Below are positions 54,579 to 62,784 of a DNA stretch of 64,000 nt, one piece after another. Within the stretch, counting starts at the first letter, position 1; each line of letters opens with the position of its first letter. Source of the DNA: Raoultibacter timonensis (GTDB lineage: Bacteria > Actinomycetota > Coriobacteriia > Coriobacteriales > Eggerthellaceae); the NCBI RefSeq assembly GCF_900240215.1, contig NZ_LT964681.1:364368-428367 (forward strand), given 5' to 3'. Both the position numbers and the translations under genes were made by a program. The notes below the pieces were generated by a model, which searched no databases, was not told the DNA's origin, and was given only the letters and a program-made list of their open reading frames with translations.

Positions 54579-54665
54579 GGGCTACGACGTCTGCAACCCA
54601 AGACGCGCAGCAGCACGGCGGCGAGCATGGCTGCGCGCCGCAAAAGCACGCGGCGGAAAACTCGA

Positions 54666-55544
54666 TCAGAAGCCCAATCCGATAGTCATGTGCATCATGT
54701 AGAACACGAAACGCATAACGAAGATGCCGCCGTACGCAAGAGCGCACGACACGGCAGCACGTGCAAGATCGGGTATCCTTCCTGCGCGAACGGCAAGCTG
54801 CATCGACAGGACGCCAGCGGTGCACAGGACGAAAAACGCCGCAACGGCCAACCCGTAAAACGGCACGAGATCGGCTGCGGTTCCAAACGAATTCTCGATA
54901 CCCGCAAGCGCCGTGCCCTGCATCGCGTACCCCGCCGTGTTGAGCACGAGCGCAACCGCCGAAACGCCGCACAGCAGCGGGCCGTAGCGCCCGACGATCG
55001 CCTCCGCCTTGGCTGCGCGAAACGAGAGCAGAGCCACCAACGGCCCTCCCACTACGGCGTTGAGCCACAGCCCGATCGGCACGTATGCGGTATTCCACGA
55101 GACGATGGTTTCGGCATCGTAGGCGAAGGCAACCGCCGTCACGAACGCGATGCCCGCCGCGATGATGGCGACCGACCACACGCGCTGCAGCCCCACGACC
55201 TGCCGTTGCGAGAACGAATACAGCCAGTACACGCCCGCCAGAAACAGAAAGATGACCGCACAGAACACCTCGGTCGACAAAGGCGAGCGACCAACGCCCA
55301 TGAACACGTAGAGCGCGTTGGCGGGATTTCCCAGATGGGTTGCCGAAGCGATGAGGCCCACCATCGAGATCATCAACGGAATGCAGAGGAACTGGTTGAT
55401 GCGGCTGCGCACATCCCGATCGAACCGGCCGAAAGCGAGCGCGCCCGCCATGATCGAAAAGCCGAGCACGCCCGAGGGGGCAAGCGTCGTGAACAGGACG
55501 AGCGTGATCTCCCCCAACGCCGTTTCGAATCCGGTAGTCATCAT
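54666..55544 (-). CDS. DmsC-like membrane anchor subunit
   Basis: A 292-residue membrane protein with eight or nine helices and the DmsC-type start (EITLVLFTTLAPSGVLGFSIMAGALAF). A conserved HLGNPANALYVFMGVGRSPLSTEVF segment (~70-95) resembles the quinol-site region of DmsC/NrfD-type anchors. In DMSO reductase this subunit oxidises menaquinol and passes electrons to the Fe-S subunit. It is the last gene of the operon and starts immediately after the torD-like stop codon. Confidence 0.87.
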   Translation of the reverse strand: MMTTGFETALGEITLVLFTTLAPSGVLGFSIMAGALAFGRFDRDVRSRINQFLCIPLMISMVGLIASATHLGNPANALYVFMGVGRSPLSTEVFCAVIFLFLAGVYWLYSFSQRQVVGLQRVWSVAIIAAGIAFVTAVAFAYDAETIVSWNTAYVPIGLWLNAVVGGPLVALLSFRAAKAEAIVGRYGPLLCGVSAVALVLNTAGYAMQGTALAGIENSFGTAADLVPFYGLAVAAFFVLCTAGVLSMQLAVRAGRIPDLARAAVSCALAYGGIFVMRFVFYMMHMTIGLGF

Positions 55545-56195
55545 TTAGCGGTAGTATCTCGGATACTCGACCTCGATCTCGAGCTCGCTTTGCAGCCCCT
55601 CGAGGCTCTCTTTCGCCAGCAATGCCAAGCCTTCGTAGAAAGGTTGCTCGGCAACGTCGGCAAGCTGTTCGAGGAAATGCGACGACCAGGTAAGCACATG
55701 GTCGCCCAGATACTGCTCGATCAGCTCGGGCTTGGCGTCGGCAAGCCATGCGAGCAGCACGAGCATGAGACCGATATGATCCTCGGGGGTCTTCTCGTCG
55801 GTCGTACGCTCGATGCCGTTTTCGCGCATCCACCGGCGCAGCGCAAGCGTGCTCTCGCCGAACACTACGCACTCCCGATCGGTGTAGACCGAGCCCCAGG
55901 GCGGAGCCGGCTTTTTGGCGGGGCCGATGAACAGACGGCGGTACTCCCAGACCAGATCGTCGTTATCGACGCCCTCCGCAAGTCCTTCGGTCATCAACGC
56001 CAGATAGCGCTCGGCGTGCTCGTCGGAAACGAACGGCCACTCCTCGCCCGCCTCATGCGGATCGAGCGCAGCGACCGCCTCGAAAGCGGCGCGGGCATCG
56101 CCTTTGACCGGATCCTGCAGAAAAAACGGACCCAGCGTCTCGCCGACGAAGGCGATGCGGCTGCGAAAGTCCGCCTGATCGAGTTTCTCGTGCAT
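55545..56195 (-). CDS. TorD-family molybdoenzyme chaperone
   Basis: A 216-residue all-helical protein of the TorD/DmsD family. The diagnostic stretches are YRRLFIGPAKKPAPPWGSVY (~88-108, the E-Y-x-x-L-F-x-G pattern) and EDHIGLMLVLLAWL (~145-158). Such chaperones bind the Tat signal of the catalytic subunit and hold it until the molybdopterin cofactor is inserted. AAGGAGGAG precedes the ATG. It lies between CarD and DmsC genes of the same operon. Confidence 0.88.
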   Translation of the reverse strand: MHEKLDQADFRSRIAFVGETLGPFFLQDPVKGDARAAFEAVAALDPHEAGEEWPFVSDEHAERYLALMTEGLAEGVDNDDLVWEYRRLFIGPAKKPAPPWGSVYTDRECVVFGESTLALRRWMRENGIERTTDEKTPEDHIGLMLVLLAWLADAKPELIEQYLGDHVLTWSSHFLEQLADVAEQPFYEGLALLAKESLEGLQSELEIEVEYPRYYR

Positions 56196-56317
56196 TGGTC
56201 TCCTCCTTGAACACGCAAGCGTGCATCCTATTGTAGCGCACGCCCACCGTGCCCTACCACAGGTCAAGCATAGCGAAGCACCGCGAGGCGCTATCACATG
56301 ATTCATGCGATTTTTGG

Positions 56318-56869
56318 TTACCGAGCGAGAAAACCCCTGCGCAAACCGCGTCCAGCCCGAACAGGCTCGGCGGTTTCGGCGCGCTTGGAAATGAAATCGG
56401 GAACTTGGTCGGGATCGATATGGAGCACCATGGCGAACTCGTCGTTGATCATCTTTTCGGCCGTTTTTAAAAACCGATCGTCGCACGCATGGAGTTTCTT
56501 GCCCCGCTCGATCTGCTTCTCCTTATGCAGATACAGGGTCCGCACCAGCTGCATGAGCTCGGTGCAATCTCCCCGAGAAATGATCTCTTTGTACGTTTGC
56601 TTGCGCTCTCCCTCGTCCTCGATCCATACGAGCGGTTCCTCGGGTATGGTTTTAATGAGATCAAGCAGTTCATCCGCCGAAAGGATATTGCGCATCCTGC
56701 CGATGAGCCGCTCGTTGTCGAGGGGGACGAACACGGTCGATTTCTTCTGATACACCGGCTCTAAGACGTAGTACTCCCCCGAAACTCCGCCGACTTCTTT
56801 GTGGGTGATGTTCTGGATCGTGCAAACGCCGTCGCTACCGTATAGGACCGTACTTCCAACTTCAAACAT
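56318..56869 (-). CDS. CarD-family regulator embedded in the reductase operon
   Basis: A 183-residue protein with the CarD/TRCF RNA-polymerase-interaction domain at residues 1-65 (MFEVGSTVLYGSDGVCTIQNITHKEVGGVSGEYYVLEPVYQKKSTVFVPLDNERL). A helical C-terminal domain (IISRGDCTELMQLVRTLYLHKEKQIERGKKLHACDDRFLKTAEKMINDEFAMVL) follows, then a basic tail. CarD-type proteins bind RNA polymerase beta and stabilise or modulate open complexes. ATG 56869 is chosen since the domain begins there. Its place between Fe-S subunit and chaperone genes is unusual and suggests a dedicated, not housekeeping, role. Confidence 0.87.
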   Translation of the reverse strand: MFEVGSTVLYGSDGVCTIQNITHKEVGGVSGEYYVLEPVYQKKSTVFVPLDNERLIGRMRNILSADELLDLIKTIPEEPLVWIEDEGERKQTYKEIISRGDCTELMQLVRTLYLHKEKQIERGKKLHACDDRFLKTAEKMINDEFAMVLHIDPDQVPDFISKRAETAEPVRAGRGLRRGFLAR

Positions 56870-56987
56870 GTGCCTCACTCCGCTTCTGTGCTCTCGTCCC
56901 ATTTCGTGCGCATAGTCCATGGTTAATTTTACTCCGATTAGACGGCAGATGTAACAAAATCTTCAAAAGCGGGAGCCGAACGGGTGC

Positions 56988-57602
56988 TCAGACGATTTCG
57001 CGGGCGTTTTCGATGGAGCCTTCCGCCGCCCGCGCGGCATGGCGGGGAAGCGTGATGGCGAGGTTTGGCTGCGTCGCATCGGACGGCGGAAGCGGTGCCA
57101 GATCGGCCGCGTCGCCGAACGCCTCACGCAAATCGGATACTTCGCCGAAATCGAGGGCGCGCAAAGGGCAGGCTTCGACGCAGACGGGTTTCTCTCCCGC
57201 AAGAACACGCGACGCACAGCCGTCGCATTTGACGCTGAACCCCTGGCTGCGATCCACTTTCGGCGCACGATACGGACAGGACAGGGCGCAGTAGCCGCAC
57301 CCTATGCATTTCTTGCGGTCGACGCTCACCAGGCCGCCTTCGCCCTTATGCATGGCACCGGTCGGACACACCTTCGTACAGGCGGGATCCGAGCAATGGT
57401 TGCAGGAGACGGAGAGGTAGTACGCAAAACAATCCTGCGTCCACAGGCCCCGATCGTTCTGGCTCCACGCACCGCCGCCGTATTCGTATACCTGGCGAAA
57501 CGAAATCGCCGAAGGCAGGTCGTGGAAGTCCTTGCAGGCAAGCATGCAGGTCTTGCAACCCGTGCAACGCTGCGCGTTGAAATGGAACCCGTATTGCGCC
57601 AA
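56988..57602 (-). CDS. DmsB-like four-cluster ferredoxin subunit (second copy)
   Basis: A 204-residue protein with the full DmsB cysteine pattern for four [4Fe-4S] clusters: CTGCKTCMLAC (13-23), CNHCSDPACTKVC (~67-79), CIGCGYCALSC (~97-107), and CDGC plus CVEAC later. It carries electrons from the membrane anchor to the molybdenum subunit. It is 65-70 % alike by eye to the first copy upstream, from which it is separated by a 13-bp hairpin. No Tat signal of its own, as usual for these subunits. Confidence 0.92.
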   Translation of the reverse strand: MAQYGFHFNAQRCTGCKTCMLACKDFHDLPSAISFRQVYEYGGGAWSQNDRGLWTQDCFAYYLSVSCNHCSDPACTKVCPTGAMHKGEGGLVSVDRKKCIGCGYCALSCPYRAPKVDRSQGFSVKCDGCASRVLAGEKPVCVEACPLRALDFGEVSDLREAFGDAADLAPLPPSDATQPNLAITLPRHAARAAEGSIENAREIV

Positions 57603-57638
57603 AGCTCCTCACCTCCTTGCCGATACATACTACCATGC

Positions 57639-57678
57639 ACGACGGGGTGCGGTCCTCGCGTGGATCGCACCCCGTCGT
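57639..57678. terminator. 13-bp hairpin between the two ferredoxin-subunit genes
   Basis: ACGACGGGGTGCG (57639-57651) and its exact complement (57666-57678) form a 13-bp stem with a 14-nt loop and no T tract. Within the operon it may act as an attenuator or as an RNA-stabilising/processing element that sets subunit ratios. Confidence 0.5.
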
Positions 57679-57727
57679 AGCCCGACTCGAAGAAATACGG
57701 AGCCGGGTGCATTCGATCGGCAGTAGT

Positions 57728-58348
57728 TTATGCTACTTCGATCTCGTTTGCCAGCGCACCGGTCTTATCGTCGATCGGTTTAGCGTGGCGCGGCTCGGTC
57801 ATGACGACGTTCGGGCTCGTCTCGGAAGGATCGGGAAGCGGAGCCACCGCAGCCACGTCGCCGTACTTGGAGCGAAGCTCTTCGATCTCGCCGAACTCGA
57901 GGGCACGCAAAGGACAGGCTTCGACGCAGACGGGAACAAGGCCCTCCGCCACACGGTCAGCGCACATGTCGCACTTGACCGCAACGTTTTTCTCCGCGTC
58001 GAGCTTAGGGGCGCCGTACGGGCACGACTCGACGCAGAGTCCGCAGCCGATGCACTTCTCGGCATCGATGGTGACGATACCGGTTTTCTGGTCTTTCGAT
58101 ATCGCCCCCTGCGCGCAGTTGGCCATGCAGGCCGGCATGTCGCAGTGATTGCATGCGCTCGAGATGTAGTACGAATACACATCATCGCTCCATAGCGATC
58201 CGCTCTGGCTCCACGTACCGCCCGTGTACTCGTACACGTTCCTGAAGGCGATCTCGGGAGTGAGATCATGGTAATCTTTACAGGCGAGTTCGCAGGTTTT
58301 GCATCCCGTGCACCTCGGCCCGTTAAAGTAAAATCCGTATTGAGACAT
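57728..58348 (-). CDS. DmsB-like four-cluster ferredoxin subunit (first copy)
   Basis: A 206-residue protein with CTGCKTCELAC (13-23), CNHCDMPACMANC, CIGCGLCVESC and CDMC/CVEAC motifs, binding four [4Fe-4S] clusters. It starts 42 bp after the catalytic subunit gene. A near-duplicate follows, so either the two serve alternative catalytic partners or both join one complex. Confidence 0.92.
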   Translation of the reverse strand: MSQYGFYFNGPRCTGCKTCELACKDYHDLTPEIAFRNVYEYTGGTWSQSGSLWSDDVYSYYISSACNHCDMPACMANCAQGAISKDQKTGIVTIDAEKCIGCGLCVESCPYGAPKLDAEKNVAVKCDMCADRVAEGLVPVCVEACPLRALEFGEIEELRSKYGDVAAVAPLPDPSETSPNVVMTEPRHAKPIDDKTGALANEIEVA

Positions 58349-58390
58349 GGAAACTACCTTTCATCCAATGGGTCACAGACCGTTTGCGGT

Positions 58391-60808
58391 CTACAGCTTC
58401 GCTACTTCCACCAGGTTCGTATGCTGGGGATTCGCCTTCGCAAGAGGCGTAGGACGAAGCGAAGTGAGCGTGTTGATGCAGCCTCCGCGATCAACTTTGT
58501 CACCGGCCATGTCGGCCTCGTGCCAAGCACCCTGCCCCATCGAAACAACGCCGGGAAGAATACGGGGCGTGACCTTTGCCAGAATCTCCACCGTACCGCG
58601 GTCGTTGTATACCTTGACGGTCTCCCCGTCGGCGATACCGCGAGACTCCGCGTCGACGGGATTGATCCAGAGCTCCTGAGGCGCCGCCTGCTTCAGCACG
58701 TCGATGCAACCATACGACGAATGCGCACGCGCCTTGTAGTGGTAGCCGGGCATCTGCAAGGGGTACGTCTCGCGCAGCGGGTCATCGAATCCCTCGACGC
58801 CGGGAGCATACACCGGCAGCGGATTGATGATATCGCCCTCGGCGAGCTCCCACGTTGCAACGATCTCCTCGAGCGCTTCGGAATAGATCTCTATCTTGCC
58901 CGACGGCGTTTCGAGCGGGTTAGCCTCGGGATCGTCGCGGAAATCCTTGAGCGCAACGTGGTGGCCGTCGGGATCCTTGCGGCGGTAGATGCCCTGTGCG
59001 AGCATCTCCTCGAACGTCGGCAGCTCGGAGTCCTTCTTGCGCGCCTCCTCGTAGCAGTACTCGAGCCAAGCCTGCTCGTCACGGCCTTCGGTAAACTCGT
59101 CTTTCATACCCATGCGATCAGCCACTTCGGATAGCACCGAATACAGCGTCTTGCGCTCGAACTTCGGCGACGTGACAGGCTGTCCCATGATGATGAAGCC
59201 CATGTTGCCAGCATAGTCGTTGGAAACGAAGTTCGGCTGCTCGACGGGCATGAGATCGGGCAGAAGCAGATCGGCATACTTCGCCGAATCGGTAAGGAAG
59301 GTGTCCCACACCACGATGAACTCGCACTTGCTTTCGTCTTGCAGGATCTCGTGGGTGCGGTTGATGTCGCTGTGCTGATTCGTAATCGTATTGCCTGCAT
59401 AGTTGAATATCATCTTGATCGGCACTTCGAGCTTGTCTTTGCCGCGCACGCCGTTGGCGAGCTTGGTCATATCGGTGCCGTGATCGATCGCATCGGTCCA
59501 GGTGAACGTAGCGATTTTGGTTTCTACCGGATTATCGCCCGTTGGAACCGAGAACGTCGAGAAGTAGAAACCGTCGAGGTCTGATCCCGTATTGCCGCCG
59601 TTGATCCCCACATTGCCCGTCAAAACGGGAAGCATGCAGATGGCACGGGCCGTCTGCTCGCCGTTCGACTGGCGCTGCGGGCCCTTGCCCTGGTAGATGG
59701 CGCAAGGCTTTGCCGTGCCGATCTCACGAGCGAGCTCGGTGATGGTATCGGCGGCAACGCCGGTGATTGCCTCCGCCCAAGCGGGAGTTTTGGCTACGGC
59801 GTCGGCCCCTTCGCCCATAATGTAGGCTTTGTACGACTTGTTCTGGCCTTTGGCGGATTCGGGCATGGAATCCTCGTCGTACCCGATGCAGTACTTCGCC
59901 AAGAAATCGTGATCGACGAGGTCCTCGCTGATGAGCACGTAGGCGACGGCGTCAACGAGGGCGGCGTCGGTTCCGGGGCGAATGGGAATCCACTGGTCGG
60001 CGCGGGTTGCCACGGTATCGCTGTAGCGAGGATCGATGACGATGACCTTCGCCCCGCCCTGCTCGAGCGCCTGTTCGAGATGATAGGTCGGCCCCGCTCC
60101 GCCGGCCTTGGTTTCGACCGAGTTCTCGCCGAACATTACAACGAGCTTCGAGTTCACGATATCGGAATTCGAGTTCGCGGCGCGCGTACCGTACAGGTAA
60201 GGCAGAGCCGCCGATATCTGCGCGGAGCTGTAGCTGCCGTAACGGCCCAGGCAACCGCCGTTCATATTGATGAAGCGGGAAAGGAACGAGCCGATGTTCG
60301 ACGCGTTGACGCCTGAAGCGTAATGGTTCCAGATGGATTCGGGACCGTACTCGTCGAGTATCCTCGTGTAGTTCTCGGCGAGCATGTCGAAGGCCTCGTT
60401 CCATGAGATCTGCTCGAACTTGCCCTCGCCGCGTTTTCCAACGCGTTTCATCGGCACGCTCAGGCGATCGGGATGGTTGATCCATCTCCTGATCGAGCGA
60501 CCACGCAGGCAAGCGCGAATCTGATGGTTACCGTACTCGTCGTCGCCCGTATTGTCGCTTTCGACCCAAACGACTTCGTCGTCTTTCACATGGAGCTGCA
60601 GCGAGCAGCGGCCTTCGCAGTTCACCGAGCAATGACCCCAGAAAACCTGCTCTGCGGACTCGGTCGGCTCGCTTGCACCCGTTTGCTGCTCGCCCTGCGA
60701 GGAGCAGCCGAACAGCGAGAAAGCGCCGCCGCCCGCTACCGCAACGCCCAGACCCGCCAAAGCAGATCCCTTGACGAAGCCCCGACGCGATACCATAGCA
60801 TCGTTCAT
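58391..60808 (-). CDS. Tat-exported molybdopterin oxidoreductase, DmsA-like catalytic subunit
   Basis: An ~805-residue member of the DMSO-reductase family. A twin-arginine signal (SRRGFVKGSALAGLGVAVAGG, residues 7-28) ends near a lipobox-like FGC (Cys35). The [4Fe-4S] motif is Cys60-x3-Cys64-x3-Cys68-x31-Cys100. In YGSYSSAQ (190-197) a serine is the likely molybdenum ligand, as in DmsA. The molybdopterin-dinucleotide-binding region lies at the C-terminus. ATG 60808 has GGAAGG 9 bp upstream; ATG 60817 is the alternative. The substrate (DMSO, another S- or N-oxide, or a dietary compound) cannot be told. Confidence 0.92.
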   Translation of the reverse strand: MNDAMVSRRGFVKGSALAGLGVAVAGGGAFSLFGCSSQGEQQTGASEPTESAEQVFWGHCSVNCEGRCSLQLHVKDDEVVWVESDNTGDDEYGNHQIRACLRGRSIRRWINHPDRLSVPMKRVGKRGEGKFEQISWNEAFDMLAENYTRILDEYGPESIWNHYASGVNASNIGSFLSRFINMNGGCLGRYGSYSSAQISAALPYLYGTRAANSNSDIVNSKLVVMFGENSVETKAGGAGPTYHLEQALEQGGAKVIVIDPRYSDTVATRADQWIPIRPGTDAALVDAVAYVLISEDLVDHDFLAKYCIGYDEDSMPESAKGQNKSYKAYIMGEGADAVAKTPAWAEAITGVAADTITELAREIGTAKPCAIYQGKGPQRQSNGEQTARAICMLPVLTGNVGINGGNTGSDLDGFYFSTFSVPTGDNPVETKIATFTWTDAIDHGTDMTKLANGVRGKDKLEVPIKMIFNYAGNTITNQHSDINRTHEILQDESKCEFIVVWDTFLTDSAKYADLLLPDLMPVEQPNFVSNDYAGNMGFIIMGQPVTSPKFERKTLYSVLSEVADRMGMKDEFTEGRDEQAWLEYCYEEARKKDSELPTFEEMLAQGIYRRKDPDGHHVALKDFRDDPEANPLETPSGKIEIYSEALEEIVATWELAEGDIINPLPVYAPGVEGFDDPLRETYPLQMPGYHYKARAHSSYGCIDVLKQAAPQELWINPVDAESRGIADGETVKVYNDRGTVEILAKVTPRILPGVVSMGQGAWHEADMAGDKVDRGGCINTLTSLRPTPLAKANPQHTNLVEVAKL

Positions 60809-60967
60809 CGTATCCATCCTTCCCTCTCGTCCTGTGGTTGCGCATCCCGTGGCGCTTCGGCATCAACCGCAAGCCCCGATGCCGAAGCGGCGTCCTCGCC
60901 GAATGCCGACGACACCCACCGCGCAACGCTCTAACGGGCCAAAGCATAGGCACGCGCGACGGCTCCG

Positions 60968-60997
60968 TTGTCACATAAAACGTGCGAATTTTATAAA
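60968..60997 (+). promoter_or_regulatory. Promoter of the membrane LuxR regulator
   Basis: TTGTCA (60968-60973) and TATAAA (60992-60997), each 5/6 to consensus, are spaced by 18 bp. Transcription would start near 61004, giving a ~100-nt leader before the TTG start at 61107. Confidence 0.55.
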
Positions 60998-61106
60998 ATG
61001 CCTGTTCAGAGCATACCCAAAATCTATCCAATTCGCGTATCAACGAGCTTTGGCCCCAGTATATCGGTATACTTCCCCTGAGGGAAAGAAAAGCGAGAGG
61101 TGGAAT

Positions 61107-62732
61107 TTGGAAGCTGCGCATCTGCTGCATATTCTCAAGCCCAACGTAACGTCGCTGGGTTACGCCTTGTTCCTCGCCATCAATGCAGCCGGGGTGTGGG
61201 GCGGCGTGTTCCCGTTTCTTCCCATGGAATTCCAAACGCAGGAAATCATCTTCGGCTTCTTCCTCGCCCAATCGCTCGTCGTATCGCTCAGCTATTTTGC
61301 GAGCGCGCTCGGCGTGTACTTCTTTCCCGGCCCCACGCGCCGCTTTCTCGTGGTGGCCGCAAGCGTCCCTTATTTTCTCGGATGGTGCTGCCTTGTCGGA
61401 GCCATCTACATAGACGAAGCCGCCCTGCCCCTCGTCGTAATCGGCGGCGCGCTGCTCGGCTTGGGTTCCGCCGGCTTCTACATGCTGTGGCAGCGCCTGT
61501 TCGCCAGCCAAGAGGCCGAAACGGGCAACCGCGACCTCATCCTCGGCACCGCCTACGCCTCGATCTTCTACTTTTCGCTCTACCTCATACCCGGTGCCGT
61601 AACCGTATACCTCATCCCGCTTGTGTTCCTCCCGCTTTTCGGCCTGTGCATCGTGTTGAAAAGCCGCACGATCGATCCCAATCAGCCGATGTTCGAAGAC
61701 GTTCCCCGCGACCATCCGCGCATCTACCGGCAGATTCTCCACGACTACTGGCGCAGCGCGTTCGCCATCGGCGCGCTCGGCTTCTGCTGCGGCATCATGC
61801 GTTCGCTCGCCATCGGAGATCCGCAGATCGGATCGCTCGTCAACATCCTCTCCATGGGAACTTCGCTCGTTGCCGCCGTCGCTTTGCTCCTCGTGTGGCA
61901 GGTCAAGAACATCCGCCTCAACGTTACGGCGGCATACCGCATATTCTTCCCGTTTCTCATCTCGGCGTTTCTGCTGCTCCCCATCTTCGACGAGCCGTTC
62001 TCGGGCCCGCTCGCCAGCGCGCTCTATGCGGTCTACAGCTGCGCGATCGTGCTCATGATGATCCAGTGCGCCCAGGCATCGCGCGATCGAGGCATCAACC
62101 CCGTGTTCATATACGGCTTTTTCGGCGGCATCGTCTACCTGCTGCACGACGTCGGATTCGTCACGGGAACGTTCGCCGAGAAAATCCCCGTAATCAGCAT
62201 CCCCCCGCTCGTGGCAGTCTCCATCATGGCGCTCTACCTGCTCGGCCTCATGTACTTCATCGGGCAAGGGGGCTTTCGCCAGATTCTCTCGCCGCGCCGC
62301 ACCGATGCGGAAAGCATCGAGCTCGTCGCACTCGCACCTCGAGCAGAACGGGGCGAGGCCGAGAGAGGCCGTGCGGTAGCTCTCAGGCATGCGCGGTCGG
62401 CCGCATCGCTTTCCGGGAACGCGCTCGAAAAGGAAGCGAAGAGGCCCGCCCGCATCCGCTCGGAACAAGAAGAGCCCTCTTACCGCGACCGCATATCCAA
62501 GCAGGCGGCGGCGCTGCAGCGGCACTACCGCCTTTCCGCACGCGAAACCGAGGTCATGGAACTCATCGCCCGCGGCAACAGCGTCGCGCGCATCGCCGAG
62601 GAACTCGTAGTCTCCGAGAATACCATCCGTACGCACAGCAAACGAATCTACACGAAGCTCGCCATCCACAAGAAGCAGGAACTGCTCGATCTTATCGAAT
62701 CGTTCGATCCGAGCGATCTGAACTCGGTATAA
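61107..62732 (+). CDS. LuxR-family regulator with a 12-helix membrane domain
   Basis: About 541 residues. Roughly twelve hydrophobic helices fill residues ~10-390 (for example ALFLAINAAGVWGGVFPFLP), resembling an MFS-like fold. A charged linker (~400-470) leads to a LuxR/GerE helix-turn-helix (LSARETEVMELIARGNSVARIAEELVVSENTIRTHSKRIYTKL). The start is probably TTG 61107 with AGAGG 6 bp upstream; no ATG precedes the first helix. It is divergent from the DMSO-reductase-like operon, a recurring Eggerthellaceae arrangement, so it probably senses the substrate or redox state and controls that operon. Confidence 0.87.
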   Translation: MEAAHLLHILKPNVTSLGYALFLAINAAGVWGGVFPFLPMEFQTQEIIFGFFLAQSLVVSLSYFASALGVYFFPGPTRRFLVVAASVPYFLGWCCLVGAIYIDEAALPLVVIGGALLGLGSAGFYMLWQRLFASQEAETGNRDLILGTAYASIFYFSLYLIPGAVTVYLIPLVFLPLFGLCIVLKSRTIDPNQPMFEDVPRDHPRIYRQILHDYWRSAFAIGALGFCCGIMRSLAIGDPQIGSLVNILSMGTSLVAAVALLLVWQVKNIRLNVTAAYRIFFPFLISAFLLLPIFDEPFSGPLASALYAVYSCAIVLMMIQCAQASRDRGINPVFIYGFFGGIVYLLHDVGFVTGTFAEKIPVISIPPLVAVSIMALYLLGLMYFIGQGGFRQILSPRRTDAESIELVALAPRAERGEAERGRAVALRHARSAASLSGNALEKEAKRPARIRSEQEEPSYRDRISKQAAALQRHYRLSARETEVMELIARGNSVARIAEELVVSENTIRTHSKRIYTKLAIHKKQELLDLIESFDPSDLNSV

Positions 62733-62784
62733 TAAGCGTACGCTGTTACCATCCGAGGTACTTCCTATTGCGCGAGGAGCCGCC

